Source: Negativicutes bacterium UBA1444 (GTDB lineage: Bacteria > Bacillota > Negativicutes > UBA1444). Taken from it: 13,051 nucleotides of DNA. The stretch lies in NCBI GenBank assembly GCA_002329525.1, contig DCTI01000160.1:18366-31416 (forward strand). Direction: 5' to 3'. A program made the position numbers and the translations under genes. The stretch's first letter is position 1. Each line of letters begins with the position of its first letter. Below are positions 1 to 5,846 of this stretch, in pieces. Below the pieces are notes generated by a model. That model worked only from the letters and a program-made list of their open reading frames with translations, ran no database searches and was not told where the DNA came from.

Positions 1-417
1 CTCATTCAAAAGAATGGCGCCGGTCAGTCGGTCCCGACTCAAGGCGCCGACTTCCTTGGGACAGGCGGCAATACAGGGAGCATCCCCGCAACCGGTGCAG
101 ACCGAAGCAATGTCCAATGCAGGTTCGAAGTGGTGGAGACGAATGCGGCTGCGTCCGGGATCAAACGAGCGGTCGTGGACGAGCGTACACTCCGCTTCGC
201 AAATGCCGCAACCGGTGCAGCGGGCGTGGTCTACGGAGACATAGCTCAATGTGGTAATGCGGGCCGCCCGGTCCGTATGAAAAACCGACCCGCCCGAAGA
301 CCCGGACGGGACCGAAGAAGACTTTCGCAGCAAAGCAGCCGTAATTCCAGCGCCGGCGGTCGCTCCGGCCACCGCGCCGACGACGAACTCGCGCCGGCTG
401 AATGTCAGACGGGTCAT
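1..417 (-). CDS. Tat-exported 4Fe-4S ferredoxin-type electron-transfer subunit (partial, 3' end off the window)
   Basis: The visible 139 codons, read from ATG at 417 to the left edge, have no stop. The N-terminus has a twin-arginine motif (SRREFV, residues 7-12) followed by an Ala/Gly-rich hydrophobic stretch (about 13-30), so export by the Tat system as a folded, cofactor-loaded protein is expected. Fe-S motifs follow: C67-x2-C70-x2-C73-x3-C77, then C107-x2-C110-x4-C115-x3-C119-Pro, a spacing typical of DmsB/HybA-like subunits. Such proteins pass electrons between a catalytic partner, often a molybdo- or tungsto-enzyme, and a membrane or soluble carrier. The partner is not visible. The start codon overlaps the tatA stop (ATGA, 414-417), suggesting translational coupling with tatA. 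The family is clear; the exact role is inferred. Further clusters may lie beyond the edge. Confidence 0.85.
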   Translation of the reverse strand, partial: MTRLTFSRREFVVGAVAGATAGAGITAALLRKSSSVPSGSSGGSVFHTDRAARITTLSYVSVDHARCTGCGICEAECTLVHDRSFDPGRSRIRLHHFEPALDIASVCTGCGDAPCIAACPKEVGALSRDRLTGAILLNE

Positions 418-665
418 TCGTTTTCCTTCTTTTCCGGTTTTGCTTCAGCAGGTTTTGCTTCGTTAGTCAATTGTTTCGGCGTTTCATGGTATTCGGCGAC
501 GATGACCTTGCGCTCCGATTCGGAATCGGGTTCCTTGGTCGCGTTGCGGAATTCCCGGATCGCTTTGCCAATGGAAGCCCCCATTTCCGGTAGTTTGGAA
601 GGACCGAAAATTACGAGCGCGATAATCAGAATCAGGATGAGTTCAGGCATTCCCAGACCAAACAT
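414..665 (-). CDS. tatA: Sec-independent protein translocase subunit TatA/TatE
   Basis: The 83-aa protein has the TatA layout: a short periplasmic N-terminus, one membrane helix (about residues 8-22, ending in the conserved FGPSKLPE hinge) and an amphipathic helix with [12 protein letters not shown], then a charged, Lys/Glu/Pro-rich cytoplasmic tail. TatA oligomers form the passage for folded proteins exported by the twin-arginine system. The start ATG at 665 is preceded by GGGAGG about 8 nt upstream. The gene directly downstream on the same strand, overlapping by 4 nt, encodes a Tat-signal Fe-S protein, so this copy may be dedicated to that substrate. No tatC is visible in the window. TatA and TatB/E are related, but the length and hinge favour TatA/E. 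Confidence 0.93.
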   Translation of the reverse strand: MFGLGMPELILILIIALVIFGPSKLPEMGASIGKAIREFRNATKEPDSESERKVIVAEYHETPKQLTNEAKPAEAKPEKKENE

Positions 666-703
666 TAGTGTTCCCTCCCATGGTCGTGTTGAAGTTTACA
701 TTT

Positions 704-732
704 ATCTTACCATGAATTCCATACGCGCACAA
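704..732 (-). promoter_or_regulatory. putative sigma-A promoter for tatA and the Fe-S gene
   Basis: On the minus strand a -35-like TTGTGC (727-732) and a -10-like TAAGAT (704-709) are separated by exactly 17 nt and lie about 40 nt upstream of the tatA start. Matches to consensus are only partial (3/6 and 4/6), so this is a plausible rather than firm call. Confidence 0.35.
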
Positions 733-812
733 AAAATCCTTTTCCGTGCGGCAGGAAAGCGACGGGGAGATGTGGAAGGAGCATAGGAACAAATTTGTGC
801 AGGGGGACTCGC

Positions 813-1478
813 ATGCGCATTACAATAGCCCGGCGGCAAGCTATGCTGGAACGGCTGGCCAGGACTTATTTTGGCATGACAACAGGTTTGAGGTTCAACT
901 CATCGTTTGAATTGCTGGTGGCGGTGATTTTATCCGCTCAGTGCACTGATGTCCGGGTCAACATCATTACCGGCAGGCTGTTTCCACAATGGAATTCGCC
1001 GGACAAAATGCTGGAACTCGAACTGAGCCAACTGGAGGAACTGATTCACGATTGCGGTTTGTTCCGGGCTAAAGCGAAAAATCTTCTGGGCGCCTGTCGT
1101 TTGCTGGTTGAACAATATCAGGGCGAAGTGCCGGGAACCATGGAAGATCTCCTGAAGTTGCCTGGAGTGGGACGCAAGACGGCCAATGTGATGCTGAGCC
1201 ATCAGTTCAATGTGCCGGCCATTGCCGTGGATACCCACGTGTTTCGTGTGGCGAACCGGACGAAGCTGGCAGTCGGCAAGACGCCCGGCGAGGTTGAACA
1301 GGGCCTTATGAAAATAATCCCCCGCCGGGATTGGTCGGCGGCCCATCACTGGCTGATCTGGCACGGCCGGAAAGTGTGCCGGGCCCGAAATCCGCTGTGC
1401 CGGGAATGCTGCATTGGCGATCTTTGCCCAGCGTCTTCGGCTTCGACAGAGAAAACACCAGATAGTCCATTGACATAA
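813..1478 (+). CDS. nth: endonuclease III (DNA glycosylase/AP lyase)
   Basis: This 221-aa base-excision-repair enzyme removes oxidised pyrimidines and nicks the abasic site. It carries the helix-hairpin-helix LPGVGRKTANV (about 116-126) with catalytic K122, the catalytic aspartate D140 in AVDTHV, and the C-terminal 4Fe-4S site C189-x6-C196-x2-C199-x5-C205. These positions are offset by two from E. coli Nth (K120, D138, C187 and onward). ATG 813 is chosen because AGGGGG lies 6 nt upstream (801-806). An in-frame TTG at 795 would start before that ribosome binding site and is unlikely. It heads a compact operon with the acetyltransferase (18 nt gap) and the PAS-PucR regulator. Function is secure; the operon partners do not suggest anything beyond housekeeping. 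Confidence 0.96.
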   Translation: MRITIARRQAMLERLARTYFGMTTGLRFNSSFELLVAVILSAQCTDVRVNIITGRLFPQWNSPDKMLELELSQLEELIHDCGLFRAKAKNLLGACRLLVEQYQGEVPGTMEDLLKLPGVGRKTANVMLSHQFNVPAIAVDTHVFRVANRTKLAVGKTPGEVEQGLMKIIPRRDWSAAHHWLIWHGRKVCRARNPLCRECCIGDLCPASSASTEKTPDSPLT

Positions 1479-1496
1479 ACATTGGAGGTGTCTTGC

Positions 1497-1952
1497 ATGA
1501 AATACCGTCGGGCGCAATTCCGCGATGTCGAAAGCATTCACCGGATTGTCAATCACTATGCGGAGCAGGGACTGATGTTGGCCCGCTCGCGCAATGCGAT
1601 CTACGAAACGCTCCGCGATTTTGTTCTGGCGGAACAGGACGGCGAGGTTGTCGGCGTCGGCGCTTTACATCTGGTCTGGGACGAACTGGCGGAAATCCGG
1701 GCCATGGCGATCGCTCCGGAATATGTCGGCCAGGGTGTCGGCATGGCCATCGTCGAACAACTGGCGAAGGACGCCCGGGAACTCGGCGTGAAAACACTGT
1801 TTACGCTGACCTATCAGCAGGGCTTTTTTGCCAAAGCGGGATTTCATGAAGTCTCCAAGGAACGCTTGTCGCAAAAAGTCTGGAAAGACTGCATCAACTG
1901 CAGCAAATTTCCCAACTGCGACGAAATCGCCATGATTCGACCCCTGGAATAA
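1497..1952 (+). CDS. short N-acetylglutamate synthase-like GNAT acetyltransferase (ArgA type)
   Basis: This is a 151-aa single-domain GNAT protein. The acetyl-CoA binding loop is visible as PEYVGQGVGMAIVEQL (about 78-93), preceded by a strand with AEIRAMAI. The C-terminal part carries KDCINCSKFPNCDEIAM, a cysteine-rich tail typical of the stand-alone ArgA-like acetyltransferases of anaerobes that acetylate glutamate as the first step of arginine synthesis. It lacks the amino-acid-kinase domain of long ArgA, as expected for the short form. ATG 1497 has GGAGGTG 6-8 nt upstream; an in-frame TTG at 1482 lies before that site and is not used. It sits 18 nt behind nth and 15 nt before the next start. 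The substrate is inferred from family resemblance; another small-molecule substrate is possible. Confidence 0.82.
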   Translation: MKYRRAQFRDVESIHRIVNHYAEQGLMLARSRNAIYETLRDFVLAEQDGEVVGVGALHLVWDELAEIRAMAIAPEYVGQGVGMAIVEQLAKDARELGVKTLFTLTYQQGFFAKAGFHEVSKERLSQKVWKDCINCSKFPNCDEIAMIRPLE

Positions 1953-1967
1953 ATGGAGGCTGTTGGC

Positions 1968-3170
1968 GTGGATAGTGAAATTTTATTGAAGCGGCTGCGG
2001 AACATGGTTTTTCATGCTCCCGTGGCAACATTGGCATTTTCTGAGGATATGCGGATCCTGGAATGGAACGAAGCAGCCAGTCAACTGTTCGGCGTTTCGC
2101 CCGAGCGGGCTGTTGGACAGCCCGTCGGGAATTTTTTTAGCGGCACGGACGGGAATAGCCCGACCCGCTGGTGCGATATGGCTCGTCGACAGGGAACGGC
2201 GGAATCGACGGTGGACGGCAAGGCGGATGATGGAACCGGTTTTCGGGCGTATGTTCTATGTGTTGCCGTGACGGATTCGTTGCCCGAACCTGAATATATC
2301 TTGTATGTTACCCGTGCCGGCTTTGCCCCACAGGAGCTCGAGTCGTTGCGAAAGACCGACGAAGCCCGGCAGCGGGCCGATCTGCTGAATGCAATCGCCG
2401 ACGGCGAAATCAACGCCGGCGAAGTGGCGATTGAGCGGGGACGGTCTTTAGGATTGGATTTGGCGAACCGGTACGCGTTATTCGCAATCAGTATCGATGA
2501 CTACGCCGGTAAATCCTATGCGGAACTGCAGAAAGATCAACGGGGGATGAAAGAGTTGCTGCGCCGGGTCACGGATATTTGCTCGGCCGAACAGGATAAA
2601 ATTGTTTGGACCAGGTATGACGGTTTTGCGGTATTATGTCCCTTGCCGGAAAATTGTCCGGACCCCAAGAGTCACGCGATGACCCGCGCCAAATTGGGCA
2701 AAGATCGCGTGGTGGGGCAGATGCCCGGCGTCAAACTCACGGTTGGCGTCAGTTCCAGTTACAACAATGTTCTGGATATCCGACGCTGCTACCGGGAAGC
2801 GAAGGAAGCGGCCAATGTCGGCAAGCGGGTTTGGGGTGGCAACGATGTGTACCACTATTCCGACCTGGGGATTTGTCAACTGCTGACTCAGTTTCAGGAC
2901 TCCGACCAATTGCAGGAATTCGTGGAGCGGTCGTTGGGCAAGTTGATGAGTCAGGATGCCACGAAAGGGACACAATTGGTGACCACGCTGGAGGATATTC
3001 TGACGGCGCCCAATTTGAAAGAAGCCGCGGAACGCAGCTTTGTGCATCATAAGACCATGTTGGCCCGGAAAAATAAGATCGAGTCGATTTTGGGAGTGTC
3101 CCTCGACGACGTGGAAACCCGACTCACTCTGTCGACTGCCATGAAGATTCTGCGACTGCTGCCCCGTTGA
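1968..3170 (+). CDS. PAS domain-containing PucR/CdaR-type transcriptional regulator
   Basis: This 400-aa regulator has three parts. An N-terminal PAS-like sensor (about 10-115) contains ILEWNEAASQLFG. A divergent GGDEF-like CdaR middle domain (about 160-290) includes LTVGVSSSYNNVLDIRRCYREAKEAA. A C-terminal PucR-type helix-turn-helix (about 340-395) contains NLKEAAERSFVHHKTMLARKNKIE and the closing LTLSTAMKILRLL helix. Family members usually activate catabolic genes in response to a metabolite; the PAS ligand cannot be read from sequence. GTG 1968 is chosen because GGAGG (1955-1959) lies 8 nt upstream. ATG 1953, in the same frame, overlaps that ribosome binding site and has none of its own. 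It is the last gene of the nth operon. No DNA target in the window can be assigned to it. Confidence 0.85.
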   Translation: MDSEILLKRLRNMVFHAPVATLAFSEDMRILEWNEAASQLFGVSPERAVGQPVGNFFSGTDGNSPTRWCDMARRQGTAESTVDGKADDGTGFRAYVLCVAVTDSLPEPEYILYVTRAGFAPQELESLRKTDEARQRADLLNAIADGEINAGEVAIERGRSLGLDLANRYALFAISIDDYAGKSYAELQKDQRGMKELLRRVTDICSAEQDKIVWTRYDGFAVLCPLPENCPDPKSHAMTRAKLGKDRVVGQMPGVKLTVGVSSSYNNVLDIRRCYREAKEAANVGKRVWGGNDVYHYSDLGICQLLTQFQDSDQLQEFVERSLGKLMSQDATKGTQLVTTLEDILTAPNLKEAAERSFVHHKTMLARKNKIESILGVSLDDVETRLTLSTAMKILRLLPR

Positions 3171-3199
3171 CGGGCTGCGGATTTATTTTGGCGAACCTG

Positions 3200-3228
3200 T
3201 TGACGCAGGCGAAAAGAGTTTCTATAAT
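3200..3228 (+). promoter_or_regulatory. sigma-A promoter of the DUF134/ORP cluster
   Basis: TTGACG (3200-3205) and a perfect TATAAT (3223-3228) are separated by 17 nt, a near-consensus housekeeping promoter. Transcription should begin near 3235, inside the palindrome at 3233-3248, and read into the DUF134 gene. Confidence 0.85.
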
Positions 3229-3232
3229 TGAA

Positions 3233-3248
3233 ATGAAAAATATTTCAT
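3233..3248 (+). promoter_or_regulatory. palindromic operator candidate ATGAAA-N4-TTTCAT (site 1)
   Basis: A perfect 6-bp inverted repeat with a 4-nt centre (AATA) lies 5 nt after the -10 box and overlaps the expected transcription start. That is a classical repressor position. A near copy lies at 3716-3732. The likeliest binder is the DUF134 helix-turn-helix protein encoded immediately downstream (autoregulation); this is inference. Confidence 0.55.
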
Positions 3249-3262
3249 AAAGAGGTGGCGGA

Positions 3263-3685
3263 ATGCGACCCATCAAGGATCGACACGTGGAGCAATTGCC
3301 GCCGGTCGGCCAGTTCAAACCGGTTGGCGTCCCTATATTCGCCGTGGATGAAATGGTAGTATCCATCGAAGAGATGGAGGCCATTCGTTTGGCCGACGTG
3401 GAAGGTTTGGATCAGGGACCGGCTGCGGAGCTGATGGGAGTGTCGCGGCCAACTTTCCATCGGATTCTGGAAAAGGCGCATTTGAAAATCGGCCGATTTC
3501 TTTGGGAAGGCCGGACCCTACGGATAGAAGGCGGCAACTACCGGATGAAATGCTGTAACGGCAGCCGACAGTTCCGTTGCGGTACCTGCGGCCACGAATG
3601 GGAAGTGCCGGCCGGCCAGGGCGGCCGGGGTTGCCAGCTTTTATGTCCGCAATGCGGGGCGCAGGCAGCAGTCCGGCTTCGTTGA
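3263..3685 (+). CDS. DUF134 helix-turn-helix protein with C-terminal zinc ribbon
   Basis: This 140-aa protein belongs to the DUF134 family. FKPVGVPIF and EEMEAIRLADVEGLDQ are family hallmarks, and AAELMGVSRPTFHRILEKA (about 54-72) is the sigma-70-region-4-like helix-turn-helix. The C-terminal part has a CxxC pair (RCGTCGHEW) and a second (LCPQCGAQ), forming a probable zinc ribbon not found in every family member. The ribosome binding site AGAGGTGG lies just before ATG 3263. DUF134 genes often sit beside ORP/NifX and MinD-type genes, as here, which suggests a regulator of the cluster. Its promoter and the 61-nt gap after it both carry the same palindrome. The DNA-binding role is well supported by the motif; the target is inferred. 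A decayed second DUF134 copy lies at 11882-12038. Confidence 0.9.
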   Translation: MRPIKDRHVEQLPPVGQFKPVGVPIFAVDEMVVSIEEMEAIRLADVEGLDQGPAAELMGVSRPTFHRILEKAHLKIGRFLWEGRTLRIEGGNYRMKCCNGSRQFRCGTCGHEWEVPAGQGGRGCQLLCPQCGAQAAVRLR

Positions 3686-3715
3686 CTGAACCCGATATTA
3701 TTTTTTCTGTCAGTA

Positions 3716-3732
3716 ATGAAATATGTTTCGAT
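3716..3732 (+). promoter_or_regulatory. palindromic operator candidate ATGAAA-N4-TTTCGAT (site 2)
   Basis: The sequence repeats ATGAAA-N4-TTTC of site 1 exactly and differs by one inserted G in the last half-site. It lies 14 nt before the first ATPase start, in the 61-nt gap after the DUF134 gene. No convincing promoter was found in this gap, so the site could act as a roadblock or mark an unrecognised internal promoter. Confidence 0.4.
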
Positions 3733-3746
3733 ATGGGGGCGGGCCG

Positions 3747-4595
3747 ATGCGGGTCAGTGTGGCGAGCGGCAAGGGAGGAACCGGGAAAACAACAGTGGCC
3801 CTGATGTTGGCGGCAGGTGCCGAACAGGCGACGTTGATCGATTGCGATGTTGAGGAACCGAATTGTCACCTGTTTGCCAAGCCTGATTGCGTGACGGCTG
3901 AAACAGTGGCTGTTCAAATTCCGGATATCATTGCCGAGCGTTGCGATGGCTGCGGCGATTGTGCCAAGGGTTGCCGCTTTTCAGCCTTGGTCGTGGCCGG
4001 CGGCAAGGCGATGCTGTTTCCGGAGCTTTGTCATAGCTGCGGTGCTTGCAGCCTGACCTGTACCCGGCAAGCGATCCGGGAAATGCCTCGGCGGATCGGC
4101 ATCATTGAGCAGGGTACGGGAACCGAAGAGTATCAGCGGGTACGCTGGATCGCCGGAAAACTGGATCCCGGGTTGCCGGCCGGGGGTCCATTGATCAAGG
4201 CACTCAAGGCAAATGCTCCGGCGACGGGGAATGTGGTGCTGGATTGTCCGCCGGGAACTTCGTGCTCGATGGCGTTGGCCGTTTATGACAGCGATGTCTG
4301 CTTACTGGTGACGGAACCTAATGCCTTCGGTTATCACGATCTGGTTCTGGCTATGGCTGTTCTGGCGGAAATTGGCCAGGACCGCTACGGAGTCGTGATC
4401 AATAAAAGCGATCCCGGTCCCTGGCAGGACCGCCTACGGGCTCTTTGCCAAGAAAGAGACATTCCCCTGCTGGCTGAGATTCCGTATAGCCGGGAGTGGG
4501 CAGCAGCCTATGCCGGAGGACGGTTGCCGGTGCAGGCCATCGTGCAGGGAAGAATGATTTGGCGGGAGGTGCAACGCACATGGCCGTCCCGGTAA
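3747..4595 (+). CDS. MinD/ParA-family P-loop ATPase with inserted 2x[4Fe-4S] ferredoxin domain (ORP-complex type, first copy)
   Basis: This 282-aa protein has a deviant Walker A motif (SGKGGTGKTT, residues 7-16) typical of MinD/ParA/Mrp ATPases. A ferredoxin module is inserted after the first strands: C66-x2-C69-x2-C72-x3-C76 and C95-x2-C98-x2-C101-x3-C105. The switch region VVLDCPPGTS follows. Proteins of this type occur in pairs next to ORP proteins, and in Desulfovibrio they belong to the ORP complex; they probably couple ATP hydrolysis to Fe-S or metal-cluster transfer. ATG 3747 gives a protein that starts directly with the P-loop strand and has a G-rich ribosome binding site. An ATG at 3723 lies inside the palindrome and adds 8 unlikely residues. 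The next gene overlaps its end by 16 nt. Biochemical role is inferred. Confidence 0.9.
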   Translation: MRVSVASGKGGTGKTTVALMLAAGAEQATLIDCDVEEPNCHLFAKPDCVTAETVAVQIPDIIAERCDGCGDCAKGCRFSALVVAGGKAMLFPELCHSCGACSLTCTRQAIREMPRRIGIIEQGTGTEEYQRVRWIAGKLDPGLPAGGPLIKALKANAPATGNVVLDCPPGTSCSMALAVYDSDVCLLVTEPNAFGYHDLVLAMAVLAEIGQDRYGVVINKSDPGPWQDRLRALCQERDIPLLAEIPYSREWAAAYAGGRLPVQAIVQGRMIWREVQRTWPSR

Positions 4596-5467
4596 AGGAA
4601 ATCGTAGTCGTCAGCGGCAAGGGCGGCACCGGGAAAACTAGCATCACGGGCGCGCTGGCCGCGATTATCCCCAATAAAGTGATGGCCGATTGCGATGTCG
4701 ATGCCGCTAATCTGCAATTGATTCTCGACGGGGAGAAGGTTGATTCCGGCAGCTTCGAGTCGGGGTGGGAAATCCAAATCAACCGGGAAGCCTGTATCGG
4801 CTGCAATAAATGCGGACTGCTTTGCCGATTCAGTGCAATCGAAAACGGAGTTCTGACAGCACCGCTGCTATGCGAAGGGTGTGGTGTTTGCACTGATTTT
4901 TGCCCGACCGGCGCCATCACGATGCGGCGCAAGGCGGCTGGAACTTGGGAAGTTTGGCAAACTTCGCGGGGGTTGCTGGTCAACGCCAATCTGGGTGTTG
5001 CCATCGAAAACTCGGGGAAATTGGTGTCGAAGGTTAAGGCGGTTGCCCGTTCACTGGGCAGGCAGCAGCAGAGTTCCCTGTTGTTGACGGATGGGCCGCC
5101 AGGGATCGGTTGCCCCGCCATTGCCGCCCTGACCGGCGCCACCTTGGCTCTGACCGTAGTGGAACCGACCATTTCCGCGTTGCATGATTTGCAGCGGTTG
5201 CATGGGTTGACCCGACACTTCCGCTTGCCGTTGCTGGTCTGCCTCAACAAAAGCGATCTGCACGAGGGAATGCGCCAGCAGATTCAAAATTGGTGCGCGG
5301 ACAATGACGTCGTGTTGGCAGGGGAGATCCCCTACCGGGAAGAATTCCGCGAAGCGTTGAAGGCAGGGCATACGGTCGTGCCGACCGAGGACCGGCTGCT
5401 TGGGGACGCGTTGAACTGTTTGTGGAAAAACATTGCCGGTCGACTGGAGCAGGCCAGCAAAGCATGA
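4580..5467 (+). CDS. MinD/ParA-family P-loop ATPase with inserted 2x[4Fe-4S] ferredoxin domain (ORP-complex type, second copy)
   Basis: This 295-aa paralogue of the preceding protein has Walker A SGKGGTGKTS (12-21) and an inserted ferredoxin domain with C72-x2-C75-x2-C78-x3-C82 and C98-x2-C101-x2-C104-x3-C108. The switch motif is LLTDGPPGIGCP. ATG 4580 lies within the end of the upstream gene, with GGGAGGTG 8 nt before it (4564-4571), so the two ATPases are probably translated in step and may form a heterodimer. Upstream in-frame codons back to 4496 are only read-through of the other gene's coding sequence. The two copies differ in the region after the ferredoxin, which suggests separate roles. 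Partner proteins are probably the ORP and Mrp-ORP products immediately downstream. Confidence 0.9.
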   Translation: MAVPVKEIVVVSGKGGTGKTSITGALAAIIPNKVMADCDVDAANLQLILDGEKVDSGSFESGWEIQINREACIGCNKCGLLCRFSAIENGVLTAPLLCEGCGVCTDFCPTGAITMRRKAAGTWEVWQTSRGLLVNANLGVAIENSGKLVSKVKAVARSLGRQQQSSLLLTDGPPGIGCPAIAALTGATLALTVVEPTISALHDLQRLHGLTRHFRLPLLVCLNKSDLHEGMRQQIQNWCADNDVVLAGEIPYREEFREALKAGHTVVPTEDRLLGDALNCLWKNIAGRLEQASKA

Positions 5468-5486
5468 AAAGAAAGAGGTGTTCAAA

Positions 5487-5846
5487 ATGCGGGTCGGAAT
5501 TACGGCAATCGCCAATAATTACAAAGAAATGATGGATGGCCAATTTGGCCGGGCGCCCTATTTTCTGGTGTTCGATACGCAGGGGAAAACTTGGACGGCG
5601 CACGAAAATTTCGCCATTGCCGGATTGGACCACGGCGCCGGCATTCAGGCAGCTCAATTTGTTGAGAAATTGGGCATCAACGCGTTGATCACCGGCATTG
5701 TCGGACCGAAGGCACTTCAGGTTCTGCGGGCCAACAAGATCAAGATCTATTGTGTGGAACCGGGCAAGGTGCAGGATGTTATGATGGCGTTCCTGGAAGG
5801 ACACTATAGCGAGTATTTCGCACCAAACGAAAAAAGAGGGGAATGA
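5487..5846 (+). CDS. ORP/NifX-NifB-like metal-cluster-binding protein
   Basis: This is a 119-aa single-domain protein of the dinitrogenase iron-molybdenum cofactor biosynthesis family (NifX/NafY/NifB C-terminal fold). Signature elements are GQFGRAPYFLVFD near residue 19, the central LDHGAGIQAAQFVEKLGINALITG, and VLRANKIKIYCVEPG. Family members bind Fe-S or Mo-containing clusters; the orange protein of Desulfovibrio binds a Mo-Cu-sulfide cluster non-covalently. No nitrogenase genes are visible, so a role in nitrogen fixation is not supported. ATG 5487 has AGAGGTG 6 nt upstream; in-frame codons further upstream fall inside the previous gene. The last bases overlap the next start (ATGA). Which metal is bound is unknown. 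Confidence 0.9.
   Translation: MRVGITAIANNYKEMMDGQFGRAPYFLVFDTQGKTWTAHENFAIAGLDHGAGIQAAQFVEKLGINALITGIVGPKALQVLRANKIKIYCVEPGKVQDVMMAFLEGHYSEYFAPNEKRGE

Noticed and set aside
130..786. Plus-strand open frame of 218 codons over tatA and the Fe-S gene
   Set aside because: Low-complexity, Arg/Ser-rich reading opposite two well-recognised minus-strand genes.
930..1556. Minus-strand open frame of 208 codons opposite nth
   Set aside because: nth is certain from its catalytic and Fe-S residues; the antisense reading resembles no family.
3161..3195. Terminator after the PAS-PucR gene
   Set aside because: Only a 4-bp GCCC/GGGC stem is possible and the T-rich stretch is not adjacent; too weak to annotate.
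4399..5250. Long open frame on the minus strand (283 codons)
   Set aside because: It lies opposite the two ferredoxin-ATPase genes, whose motifs are unmistakable. It has no recognisable domain and is a by-product of their codon use.
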